From: Microbacterium sp. SMR1
GTDB lineage: Bacteria; Actinomycetota; Actinomycetes; Actinomycetales; Microbacteriaceae
Direction of reading: 5' to 3'
Length of the DNA: 64,000 nucleotides
Assembly (NCBI RefSeq): GCF_003289625.1
Contig: NZ_QMBN01000003.1
Location: 640,586 to 704,585 of the forward strand
In this document: one piece after another, positions 1 to 7,008 of the stretch
Numbering within the stretch: the first letter of the stretch is position 1
How the letters are laid out: each line of letters starts with the position of its first letter
Position numbers and translations under genes: made by a program
The notes under the pieces: model-generated
The model's input: the letters and a program-made list of their open reading frames with translations, nothing else
What the model was told of the DNA's origin: nothing
Databases searched by the model: none

Positions 1-1
1 C

Positions 2-118
2 TTCGGCGTGCACCCCGACGGTCAGGCGCCCGCAGCCGACGACGTCGTGGTGGCCGTCTTCCCCCGCCGCATGCCGCTCGCCGAGGTCACCCGCCGTCTC
101 CGCGCCGATCTCTCCTGA
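2..118 (+). CDS. C-terminal end of an unidentified protein (partial)
   Basis: The window opens inside a reading frame that runs to a TGA at 116-118 and gives 38 residues ending in RRLRADLS. Codon use is typical of the window (G/C in third positions). The fragment is too short to place in a family and shows no motif I recognise. The next gene starts 46 bases downstream on the same strand with its own promoter, so no operon link can be claimed. Confidence 0.5.
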   Translation, partial: FGVHPDGQAPAADDVVVAVFPRRMPLAEVTRRLRADLS

Positions 119-127
119 GTGCAACCG

Positions 128-157
128 GTGACACTCAGTGCCATTCGGGGCGATACT
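128..157 (+). promoter_or_regulatory. Leaderless-type promoter of the acyl-CoA dehydrogenase gene
   Basis: A -35-like GTGACA (128-133) and a -10-like GATACT (152-157) are 18 bases apart. The ATG at 165 lies 7 bases after the -10, so the transcript would begin at or next to the start codon. No good Shine-Dalgarno sequence precedes the ATG, which fits a leaderless message. Confidence 0.5.
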
Positions 158-164
158 GGATGTC

Positions 165-1412
165 ATGAGCGATGAAGCCGACCGTGATCTCGACGCGCTC
201 CCCGGCGAGCGCGTCGCCTCGTATGTCCTGACGGGACGCCGCGACACCGACTACTACGGCGTCTTCGCCGACGTCGACGACGAGGACCGGGCCGCCTGGA
301 ACCGCGCCCGCGCCTTCGTCGACGAGGTGGGCGACCGGATGCAGCAGGCCTGGGACTCCGCGATCTACCCGATCGACCTCGTCCGGCGGATGGGTGAGCT
401 CGACCTCTTCGTCGACGGCATCGAGCATGCGGACCTGACGCGCATCACGCCGCTCGGGGCGGGCCTGGTGACGATGGAGATCTCGCGCGGCGACGGCTCG
501 CTCGGCACGGCGCATGCGGTGCAGGGCGGGCTCGCGCTGCGCACCCTCGCGCTGTTCGGCTCGCCCGCCCAGCAGGAACGCTGGCTGCGCCCCCTCGCGA
601 CAGGCGAGGTGCTGGGCAGCTTCGCCCTCACCGAGCCCGACCACGGCTCCGACTCGGTCTCGCTCGAGACCGTCGCCCGCCGCGAGGGCGACGAGTGGGT
701 GCTCCGCGGCGCCAAGAAGTGGATCGGCAACGGCGCCTCGGGCGGCATCACGTTCGTGTGGGCACGCGTCGACGATGAGGGCGACGATCTGCACGGCTCG
801 GTGCGCTGCTTCCTGGTCGAGCAGGACCGCCCGGGCTACACCGGCACCGTCATAGCGGGCAAGGCTTCACTGCGCGGCATCCACCAGGCTCACGTGGCCC
901 TGCGCGACGTGCGGGTTCCGGTCGACGCGGTGCTGGAGGGCACGAGGTCGTTCCGGGATGCCTCGACCGTCCTCTACGCCACCCGTTCGGGGGTCGCGTG
1001 GTCGGCGCTCGGCCACGCGACCGCCTGCTACGAGGCTGCGGTCACCTATGCCGGGGAGCGCATCCAGTTCGGGCGGCCGCTCGCCCGCTCGCAGATGGTG
1101 CAGGAGCGCCTCGCGCAGATGCTCGACGAGCTCACCGCGATGCAGCTCTACTGCCGCCGCCTCGCCGACCTCGAGACCGCCGGCGGCCTGCGGCCGACCC
1201 AGGCCTCCCTGGCGAAGTACCACAACACCCGCGCCGCACGGCGGATCGCCCAGGTCGCGCGCGACCTGCTCGGCGGCAACGGCATCCTGCTCGAGAACGG
1301 GGTCATGCAGCACATGGCCGACATCGAGGCGATCCACACCTACGAGGGGACCGAGAGCGTGCAAGCGCTGTTGCTCGGCCGCGACATCACCGGCGTCGGC
1401 GCGTTCACCTGA
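165..1412 (+). CDS. Acyl-CoA dehydrogenase, glutaryl-CoA dehydrogenase-like
   Basis: 415 residues from the ATG at 165. An in-frame GTG at 138 exists but lies upstream of the likely -10. The order is that of the family: helical N-terminal domain, middle beta domain with the FAD/substrate segment FALTEPDHGSDS, and C-terminal helical domain with QFGRPLARSQ. Near the C-terminus HTYEGTESVQALLLGRDITG matches the glutaryl-CoA dehydrogenase signature, where the Glu of YEGT is the catalytic base. The protein is a cytosolic FAD enzyme that oxidises an acyl-CoA at the alpha-beta bond and passes electrons to ETF. The substrate (glutaryl-CoA or another acyl-CoA) cannot be fixed from sequence alone, and no CoA ligase, ETF or hydratase gene is adjacent. 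Confidence 0.88.
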   Translation: MSDEADRDLDALPGERVASYVLTGRRDTDYYGVFADVDDEDRAAWNRARAFVDEVGDRMQQAWDSAIYPIDLVRRMGELDLFVDGIEHADLTRITPLGAGLVTMEISRGDGSLGTAHAVQGGLALRTLALFGSPAQQERWLRPLATGEVLGSFALTEPDHGSDSVSLETVARREGDEWVLRGAKKWIGNGASGGITFVWARVDDEGDDLHGSVRCFLVEQDRPGYTGTVIAGKASLRGIHQAHVALRDVRVPVDAVLEGTRSFRDASTVLYATRSGVAWSALGHATACYEAAVTYAGERIQFGRPLARSQMVQERLAQMLDELTAMQLYCRRLADLETAGGLRPTQASLAKYHNTRAARRIAQVARDLLGGNGILLENGVMQHMADIEAIHTYEGTESVQALLLGRDITGVGAFT

Positions 1413-1508
1413 TCCGCCGAGGGGCCGCGCTTCGGAGGGAATCCGTACAACAGAGGATGCCGGGGCGGATGCGGCCCTCCGATGTGCGGATCTCCTCCGA
1501 ACTGCGGC

Positions 1509-2489
1509 TCAGCGCGCGCGCCGGCGCAACACGATGACCGCCACGAGCGCGATGATCCCCGCGCCCAGCACGACGACGGCGATCGACGACCAGGGCACGG
1601 CCGGCGTCGAGAACCCCGAGGATGCCGCTTCGGGCAGCGGCACGCGATCGTCGCCGAGCGAGATCGGGGTCACCGCGACCTCGCCGGCGGCGAAGAACAG
1701 CGGCGTAATCGGCAGCTCGATGCGCTGCGTCGCCGATCCGCCGGGCAGCACCTCGAGCGCTTCACCGGCCCCCCCGCCCGGCATGAGCCCCAGCGGCCCC
1801 GCGGCCTCGGCGGCGGCGCTCGCCCCGAACCGGACGTTGCCGGTATTGGTCACCTGATACTCGACCGTCAGGGTCCCGGGCGCGAACGGAATCCACGACG
1901 GCGTGAAGCTCGCCGTGGCGGCGTCGATCCGCAGCGCGGGGGCGATCTCGCCGGCAACCTGCAGGTGCACGCGCACGCCGACGCGGTGCGTCACCGTCAC
2001 ACCCGTCTCGTCGGTGCTGAGTCCGACGACGATCCCCGCGGGATGATCGCCCGGCGTCGCGTCCGCCGGAACGGCGATCGTCACCGGCAGCACCCGGGTC
2101 TCGCCCGCCGCCAGGGCCAGCGACCCGCCGTCGAGCCCGCCGACATCGATCCACGCGCCGCCCGCCTCCGGCTCATCGGTGCGGACGTCGTACGCGCCGT
2201 CGGTGCCGACGAGCCCGTCACCGGCGGTGACGGCGAAGACGGCGGGTTCGGCGGAGTGGTTGGTGACCGCGACGGCGTCGGTGACCGCGGCGCCCGGGTC
2301 GATGGTGTGCCGCAGCGACACCCGGCCGTCGGGTCCCGCAGCGTCGGCGGGGACGACGCCCCACTCGATCGCGGGGGACTCCGGCGCGGCAGCCGATGCC
2401 GGGACGACGGTGAGCGAAGCGGACGCCGTCAGTGCGACGAGCACGCCGGTCGCCAGCAGCACGGCACGGACGAGAGGGATGCGGGGCAT
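1509..2489 (-). CDS. DUF916-type exported, membrane-anchored protein (WxL-interacting-like)
   Basis: 326 residues. It has an N-terminal signal peptide (residues 1-34, ending ASAAAP) and two beta-sandwich halves. The first contains the DUF916-like signatures LRHTIDPGAAVTDAVAVTN and PADATPGDHPAGIVVGLS, and the second contains YQVTNTGNVRFG. A transmembrane helix near residues 298-320 is followed by a short cytoplasmic tail LRRRAR. In Firmicutes such proteins hold WxL-domain proteins at the cell wall. Here the gene follows, 74 bases downstream on the same strand, an alkaline phosphatase whose C-terminus looks WxL-like, so a surface pair is inferred. A stable hairpin lies between the two genes. 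Confidence 0.72.
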   Translation of the reverse strand: MPRIPLVRAVLLATGVLVALTASASLTVVPASAAAPESPAIEWGVVPADAAGPDGRVSLRHTIDPGAAVTDAVAVTNHSAEPAVFAVTAGDGLVGTDGAYDVRTDEPEAGGAWIDVGGLDGGSLALAAGETRVLPVTIAVPADATPGDHPAGIVVGLSTDETGVTVTHRVGVRVHLQVAGEIAPALRIDAATASFTPSWIPFAPGTLTVEYQVTNTGNVRFGASAAAEAAGPLGLMPGGGAGEALEVLPGGSATQRIELPITPLFFAAGEVAVTPISLGDDRVPLPEAASSGFSTPAVPWSSIAVVVLGAGIIALVAVIVLRRRAR

Positions 2490-2509
2490 GGTGTCTCCGG
2501 TGAGCGTGG

Positions 2510-2537
2510 GCGGGGACGGGCGGGAGCCCGCCCCCGC
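2510..2537 (-). terminator. Hairpin between the phosphatase and the DUF916-type gene
   Basis: Arms 2510-2521 and 2526-2537 pair over 12 positions with one G-U on the minus-strand RNA, around a 4-base loop. It starts about 25 bases after the phosphatase stop codon. No T-run follows, so it may attenuate rather than end transcription into the DUF916-type gene, or it may protect the 3' end of the phosphatase message. Confidence 0.5.
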
Positions 2538-2563
2538 CGATGGGGGTGTGCTGCGCGGGACGC

Positions 2564-4435
2564 TCAGTCCTGCGCGAACAGGGTGAGCGTGATCTCGCTG
2601 CCGTACCGACCGCCCGCTGCCTCGGCCGGGATCGACAGGTCGAGATCAGCGCCCACGACCGTCGCGCCCAGGCGCGAGGTGCGGTCCGCCGCCGCCAGAG
2701 TCGCGGGAGCCTCGAGGGTCGCGCGCCCGCCCGCGGCGGCGCCCGACTCCGACCGGACCACGCGCGGCGTCCAGGCGAGGTTCTCCGCCGCGAGCGTGCG
2801 GTTGCCCGCGACGAAATCGGTCGCGGAGCCCGCGAGCGTCCAACCGCGTCCCTGAGCGCGGACCTCATTGCGCGTATCGGCGACCGTCACGAGCGGCAGA
2901 GTGGCGTCGAGCCCCTCCCCCGAACCGCTGAACGACACCCGCTCGCCGTGGCCGGCGACGCTCAGGCTCAGGGCCCCCTCCGCCTGATGCCCCGCGACCG
3001 TGGCCTCGAGCGCCACCGCATCCGCCGAGCTGCGCTCGCCGTGTCCGAGGAAGTCGAAGATCGTCTCGCCGATCGCGGTGTTGTCGAGATAGGCGCCGCG
3101 GACGACGTCCCACTGATCGGCGCGCGCCTCGAGCACCTCGGCCCCGGCGCCCTTGGCGAAGAGCGGAACGAGCGCGTTGGTGTGTCCACCCGAGTGCCAG
3201 GTGAGGTCCGGCAGCTGACCCGCCGTTCCCGTCATCGGCGTCCATCCGGCCTCGGGACCGGCGCCCGCACCCGCGAGGTAGCCGGTCTCGTGGTCTGCGG
3301 TGACGACGACGAGCGTCTCGTCCCAGCTGCTGTTCTCCTCGACCCACGCCTCGACGGCCTCGACGGCGTCGTTGAAGGCGATCTGCTCCTCGATCAGGCG
3401 CGTGGTCTGGTTCGCGTGGCCGGCCCAGTCGACCGCCCCGCCCTCGACCATGAGGAAGAAGCCCTCGTCGCCCGTGTCGAGCACGTTGAGCGCGCCGCGA
3501 GCGAGCGTGTCCAGGTCGGGGACGTCGTTCGCGGGATCGGTGTACGGCAGCACGGCATCGTTGGCGAGACCGGGACGGTTGTACTGCAGCGTCTCGGCCA
3601 CCTGCGCGAGGCCGAACACTTTCTCGGGGACGGCGGTGCCTGCGGCGAGAGCCTCGAAGTCGGCTGTGTCGTCGATGAAGCTGTAGGGCGTGGCGCCCGT
3701 CGACACCCGCTCGTAGTCGTTCTGCGCGATCCAGGTCCAGTCGGCGGCACGCGACTGGTGTCCGTCGGTGTACATCGGGTGTCCGCCGCCCATGAGGACG
3801 TCCACGCCGCTGTCGATCATCTCCGCCGCCAGGCCCTGGTAGTCGTTGCGGTCGGCGTTGTGGGCGATGAAGCCCGCGGGGGTGGCGTGGTTGAAGGGCA
3901 CGGAGGTGACGAGCCCGACCTTCTTACCGACCTCCTGCGCCTGCTCGCCCACGGTGAGCAGGCGGTCCCCGCCCGGCTCGAAGCCGAGGGTCCCGTTGTT
4001 CGTCTTCACACCGGTTCCGAGCGCCGTGCCCGCTGCCGCGGAGTCGGTGGCGCCCGAAGCGACCCAGTCGAAGTCTCCCCACGCCTTCTCGGTGACGTAC
4101 TCCGCCCGACCCGAGGCCGAGTAGTGCGACTGGGCGACCTGGACGGGCCAGGTCTCGTAGGCCTGACCGGGCGTGGCCGCCTCGTGCGCGATCGCGCCGG
4201 TCGCGGGATGGACGGTGACCTGGTGCGCGCTCGTTCCGTGCTCGTAGAGGCTCGCGGCGTCGAACTGGTTGTAGCCCGCGCCGTCCGAGATCATCAGGAT
4301 GACGTTCTTCGGAAGGGATGCCGGGTCGGCCTCGGTCGCGCCCGCGGCGATGGCGGGTGCCGACGCGAGGGCGATGCCGGTGACGATGCTCGTCGCCGTC
4401 AATGTGCAGGCGCGCGTGTGCGCTCTCCGTTGCAT
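2564..4435 (-). CDS. phoA: Exported alkaline phosphatase with WxL-like C-terminal domain
   Basis: 623 residues, longer than the usual 450-500 for PhoA. The N-terminus has Arg-rich and hydrophobic signal-peptide segments ending near ASAPAIAAGA. The phosphatase domain (about 40-450) shows the metal and nucleophile motifs in order: MISDGAGYNQ, ATDSAAAGTALGTG (nucleophile Ser after Asp), GGAVDWAGHANQ, TADHETG and WHSGGHTN. It hydrolyses phosphate monoesters outside the membrane. Residues about 470-623 form a separate beta domain with GWTLAGSATDF near 530 and GRYGSEITLTL at the very end, resembling WxL wall-binding domains. A GAGGA ribosome site precedes the ATG. Upstream on the minus strand, GTTCACC (4545-4551) is one PHO-box-like unit without a convincing second repeat. 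Confidence 0.88.
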   Translation of the reverse strand: MQRRAHTRACTLTATSIVTGIALASAPAIAAGATEADPASLPKNVILMISDGAGYNQFDAASLYEHGTSAHQVTVHPATGAIAHEAATPGQAYETWPVQVAQSHYSASGRAEYVTEKAWGDFDWVASGATDSAAAGTALGTGVKTNNGTLGFEPGGDRLLTVGEQAQEVGKKVGLVTSVPFNHATPAGFIAHNADRNDYQGLAAEMIDSGVDVLMGGGHPMYTDGHQSRAADWTWIAQNDYERVSTGATPYSFIDDTADFEALAAGTAVPEKVFGLAQVAETLQYNRPGLANDAVLPYTDPANDVPDLDTLARGALNVLDTGDEGFFLMVEGGAVDWAGHANQTTRLIEEQIAFNDAVEAVEAWVEENSSWDETLVVVTADHETGYLAGAGAGPEAGWTPMTGTAGQLPDLTWHSGGHTNALVPLFAKGAGAEVLEARADQWDVVRGAYLDNTAIGETIFDFLGHGERSSADAVALEATVAGHQAEGALSLSVAGHGERVSFSGSGEGLDATLPLVTVADTRNEVRAQGRGWTLAGSATDFVAGNRTLAAENLAWTPRVVRSESGAAAGGRATLEAPATLAAADRTSRLGATVVGADLDLSIPAEAAGGRYGSEITLTLFAQD

Positions 4436-4641
4436 GGAGATCCTCTTTCGTATCTGGGGGGAGGTGCGAAAGCCGCCGCGTGCGGGCGGCCCTTCAACGG
4501 TGGTCGGCGCAGATGGCCACCCGCCGACACCTGAGCGACGGGTCGGTGAACGGGAGGAGCCGCGGACGTGACCGCCGCCGCCGCTGCCCTGCCCCGCGAG
4601 CGCCTCGAGCGCAACCCCGCGTCAGGGGCGTCGCGGTCCGC

Positions 4642-4647
4642 TAGCGT
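4642..4647 (+). promoter_or_regulatory. -10 element of leaderless promoter (AI-2E permease)
   Basis: TAGCGT is followed after 7 bases by the ATG at 4655. This is the same TAnnnT-N6/7-start layout seen before many genes in the window, and it decides the start over upstream in-frame codons (frame open from 4568). Confidence 0.55.
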
Positions 4648-4654
4648 CGTCGTC

Positions 4655-5812
4655 ATGAGCCTGTTCCGACGGAGACCGCGGCCCGAGATCGTGCTGGCGG
4701 ATGCCATCGACCGCGACGCCGAGCGACCTCCCGCAGGCCTGTGGGCCGACGGCTTCGGGCGGCTGGCCATCCGCGCAGTGCAGATCATCGTCCTGGTGAT
4801 CCTCGCGATCGGCGTCGTCTACGTGCTGCGCCAGGTGTCGGTCGTCGCGATCCCCCTGATCCTCGCGCTCATCTTCGCGTGCGCGTTCGCGCCGGCCATG
4901 AGCTGGATGCGTCGTCACGGGGTGCCGTCGCTGCTGGCGACGATCATCACCCTGCTCACGATCGTGCTGCTGCTCAGCGGCCTCTCGTGGCTCATCGTGT
5001 GGGCCGTCCGCGACCAGTGGGACGACCTGTACTCGCAGGCCGAGGAAGGATTCCAGCAGCTCGTCGCGTGGGCGCAGACCCTTCCCTTCTCGATCGATCA
5101 GAAGCAGATCGACGAGTGGCTGGGCGCCCTCGGCGACTTCGTCACCAGCGCTCAGTTCGGCTCGGGCGCCATCGCGGGCGTCAGCGCGGTCGCGACCTTC
5201 ATCACCGGCGCGGTGCTGATGGTGGTGATCTTGTTCTTCTTCCTCAAGGACGGCCCGCGCATGTGGGAGTTCCTGCTGCGCCCGTTCCGCGGGGCGAACG
5301 AGCAGCGGGCTCGCCGTATCGGCGACAAGACGGTCGTGGTGCTCGGCTCCTACATCCGCGGCACCGCCGCCGTCGCCTTCGTCGACGCGGTCGGCATCTT
5401 CATCGCGCTGCTCGCCCTCCAGGTTCCGCTCGCCATCCCCCTGGCCGTGCTCGTCTTCCTCCTGGCCTTCATCCCGATCGTCGGTGCGACGCTCGCCGGC
5501 ATCCTGGCCGCGCTCGTCGCACTCGTCGCGAACGGCCCGCTCAACGCGGTCCTCGTCGTCGGTGCCGTCGTGCTCGTCAACCAGCTCGAGGGCAACTTCC
5601 TGCAGCCGGTCCTCATGGGCCGCACGATGAAGCTGCACTCGTTCGTCGTGCTCGTCGCACTGACCGCCGGCACCGCGATCGGCGGCATCCTGGGCACCCT
5701 GCTCGCCGTCCCGATCACCGCCGTCGTGTGGGGCATCGTGCAGGTGTGGGACGGGCCGAACCTGCCCGCCCGCTGGGCCCGACCGAAGCCGCGCGAGCAG
5801 CTGCGCGCCTGA
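4655..5812 (+). CDS. AI-2E family transporter (UPF0118/PerM-type permease)
   Basis: 385 residues. A cytoplasmic N-terminal region is followed by paired hydrophobic helices (about 40-105), a central soluble segment (QWDDLYSQAEEGFQQLVAWA), and then a cluster of membrane segments. The family hallmark VNQLEGNFLQPVLMGRTMKLH sits before the last two helices (the quoted run is cited only as the conserved PERM signature near residue 310). Members are membrane permeases of uncertain substrate; autoinducer-2 export is shown for few. It ends 9 bases before the DNA ligase gene, so the two are probably co-transcribed, but no shared role is evident. Confidence 0.82.
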   Translation: MSLFRRRPRPEIVLADAIDRDAERPPAGLWADGFGRLAIRAVQIIVLVILAIGVVYVLRQVSVVAIPLILALIFACAFAPAMSWMRRHGVPSLLATIITLLTIVLLLSGLSWLIVWAVRDQWDDLYSQAEEGFQQLVAWAQTLPFSIDQKQIDEWLGALGDFVTSAQFGSGAIAGVSAVATFITGAVLMVVILFFFLKDGPRMWEFLLRPFRGANEQRARRIGDKTVVVLGSYIRGTAAVAFVDAVGIFIALLALQVPLAIPLAVLVFLLAFIPIVGATLAGILAALVALVANGPLNAVLVVGAVVLVNQLEGNFLQPVLMGRTMKLHSFVVLVALTAGTAIGGILGTLLAVPITAVVWGIVQVWDGPNLPARWARPKPREQLRA

Positions 5813-5821
5813 GGAACCGCG

Positions 5822-6865
5822 ATGACGTACGACATCCCCGCCCCGATGCTGGCCAAAGCGGTGCCCGCCATTCCGGATGCCGGGCCCCGCGGCGCGGGGC
5901 TGTCGTTCGAGCCGAAGTGGGACGGGTTCCGCGCGATCGTCTCCTGGGACGGCGAGAGGGTCGAGATCGGAAGCCGCGGTTCGAAGCCGCTCACCCGGTA
6001 CTTCCCCGAGCTCGTCGACGCCTTCTCGAGGCTGCTCCCCGAGCCGTGCCTCATCGACGGTGAGATCGTCGTGGCCACCGACACCGGTGCCGGCCGGCGG
6101 CTGCAGTGGGAGGCTCTGTCGCAGCGGATCCACCCCGCGGCCTCGCGCGTGGCGCTGCTGAGCGAGCAGACACCTGCCATGTTCATCGCGTTCGATCTCC
6201 TGGCCCGCGGCGAGCGAGACCTGCAGGCCGAGCCCTTCTCGCGGCGGCGTGAGGAACTCGTCGAGCTGCTGCGCGACGTGCCCGATCCGATCCACGTGAC
6301 GCGCGCGACCGACGACGTGCGCACCGCGCGTCGCTGGCTCGCGGAGTTCGAAGGCGCCGGCCTCGACGGCGTCGTCGCCAAGCCCGTGGATCAGCCCTAC
6401 GCCCCGGGCAAGCGCACGATGCTCAAGATCAAGCATGCCCGCACGGCGGACGTCGTCGCGATCGGATACCGCATCCACAAGTCCGGCACCGGAGTCGGCT
6501 CACTCCTCGTCGGGCTGTACGGCGATGACGGCGAGCTGCACGGGGTCGGCGGGGTGTCCGCGTGGAGCGACAAGCGGCGCCGTGAGCTGATCGACGAGCT
6601 CGAGCCGCTGGTCGAGCGGGATGCCGCCGGGGCGGCGGTCACCGGCGAATCCGACCGCTCGCGCTTCGCATCGTCGAAGGATGTCTCATTCGTGAGGCTG
6701 CGACCCGAGCTCGTGCTCGAGGTGCGCTACGACCAGCTCGAGGGTCGGCGGTTCCGGCACACGGTCCAGTTCGAGCGCTGGCGCCACGACCGGGACGCCC
6801 GCTCGTGCACGTTTGACCAGCTCGAGACCGTCGCCGCCTACGACCTGGCCGACGTTCTGGACTGA
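5822..6865 (+). CDS. ligC: ATP-dependent DNA ligase, LigC type
   Basis: 347 residues, the length of actinobacterial LigC (adenylation domain plus OB fold, no extra domains). The active-site motif EPKWDGFRAIV (Lys at about 36) carries the AMP. Downstream lie EIGSRGSKPLTRYFPE (motif III region), DGEIVV, EGVVAK-like DGVVAKPVDQPYAPG, and TMLKIKHARTADVV (motif V), then the OB fold ending RYDQLEGRRFRHTVQFERW. It seals nicks using ATP. In mycobacteria LigC acts as a backup in break and excision repair. A stand-alone LigD-type polymerase lies 3.6 kb away (10515-11546), but no Ku gene is in the window. Confidence 0.88.
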   Translation: MTYDIPAPMLAKAVPAIPDAGPRGAGLSFEPKWDGFRAIVSWDGERVEIGSRGSKPLTRYFPELVDAFSRLLPEPCLIDGEIVVATDTGAGRRLQWEALSQRIHPAASRVALLSEQTPAMFIAFDLLARGERDLQAEPFSRRREELVELLRDVPDPIHVTRATDDVRTARRWLAEFEGAGLDGVVAKPVDQPYAPGKRTMLKIKHARTADVVAIGYRIHKSGTGVGSLLVGLYGDDGELHGVGGVSAWSDKRRRELIDELEPLVERDAAGAAVTGESDRSRFASSKDVSFVRLRPELVLEVRYDQLEGRRFRHTVQFERWRHDRDARSCTFDQLETVAAYDLADVLD

Positions 6866-6891
6866 CGGCGGGCGAGGGGGCGACACCGGCC

Positions 6892-6935
6892 GTTCACGCC
6901 GCGGCCACCGATCGTTGCGCGCCGCTTCCTAGCGT
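6892..6935 (+). promoter_or_regulatory. Candidate PhoP box and promoter of the PAP2 phosphatase gene
   Basis: Two heptamers with 11-bp periodicity, GTTCACG (6892-6898) and GGCCACC (6903-6909), match the actinobacterial PHO-box pattern of direct GTTCACC-like repeats. They abut the expected -35 position of a -10 TAGCGT at 6930-6935. The predicted transcript starts near 6942, giving a leader of about 67 bases before the ATG at 7009. Phosphate control is an inference from position and gene function. Confidence 0.4.
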
Positions 6936-7008
6936 GCGAGAGTCGCCCGCAACCCCCGCCCGCCCGGGCCGGGGGCGCGATTCTCCCCCCGCATCCGAAG
7001 GACGCTGC

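Noticed and set aside
1413..1508. Gap between acyl-CoA dehydrogenase and DUF916-type genes considered as a terminator
   Set aside because: Two inverted repeats exist (1431-1438 with 1494-1501, and 1419-1428 with 1471-1479), but they cross each other and are far apart, so no simple hairpin terminator is supported.
4541..4551. PHO box before phoA
   Set aside because: Only one clear GTTCACC unit is present and it lies too far from a recognisable -10; kept as a note, not called as a site.
4622..6478. Long minus-strand open frame over the AI-2E permease and LigC genes
   Set aside because: Low-complexity Arg/Asp/Glu composition with no recognisable fold; it is a shadow of the plus-strand genes.
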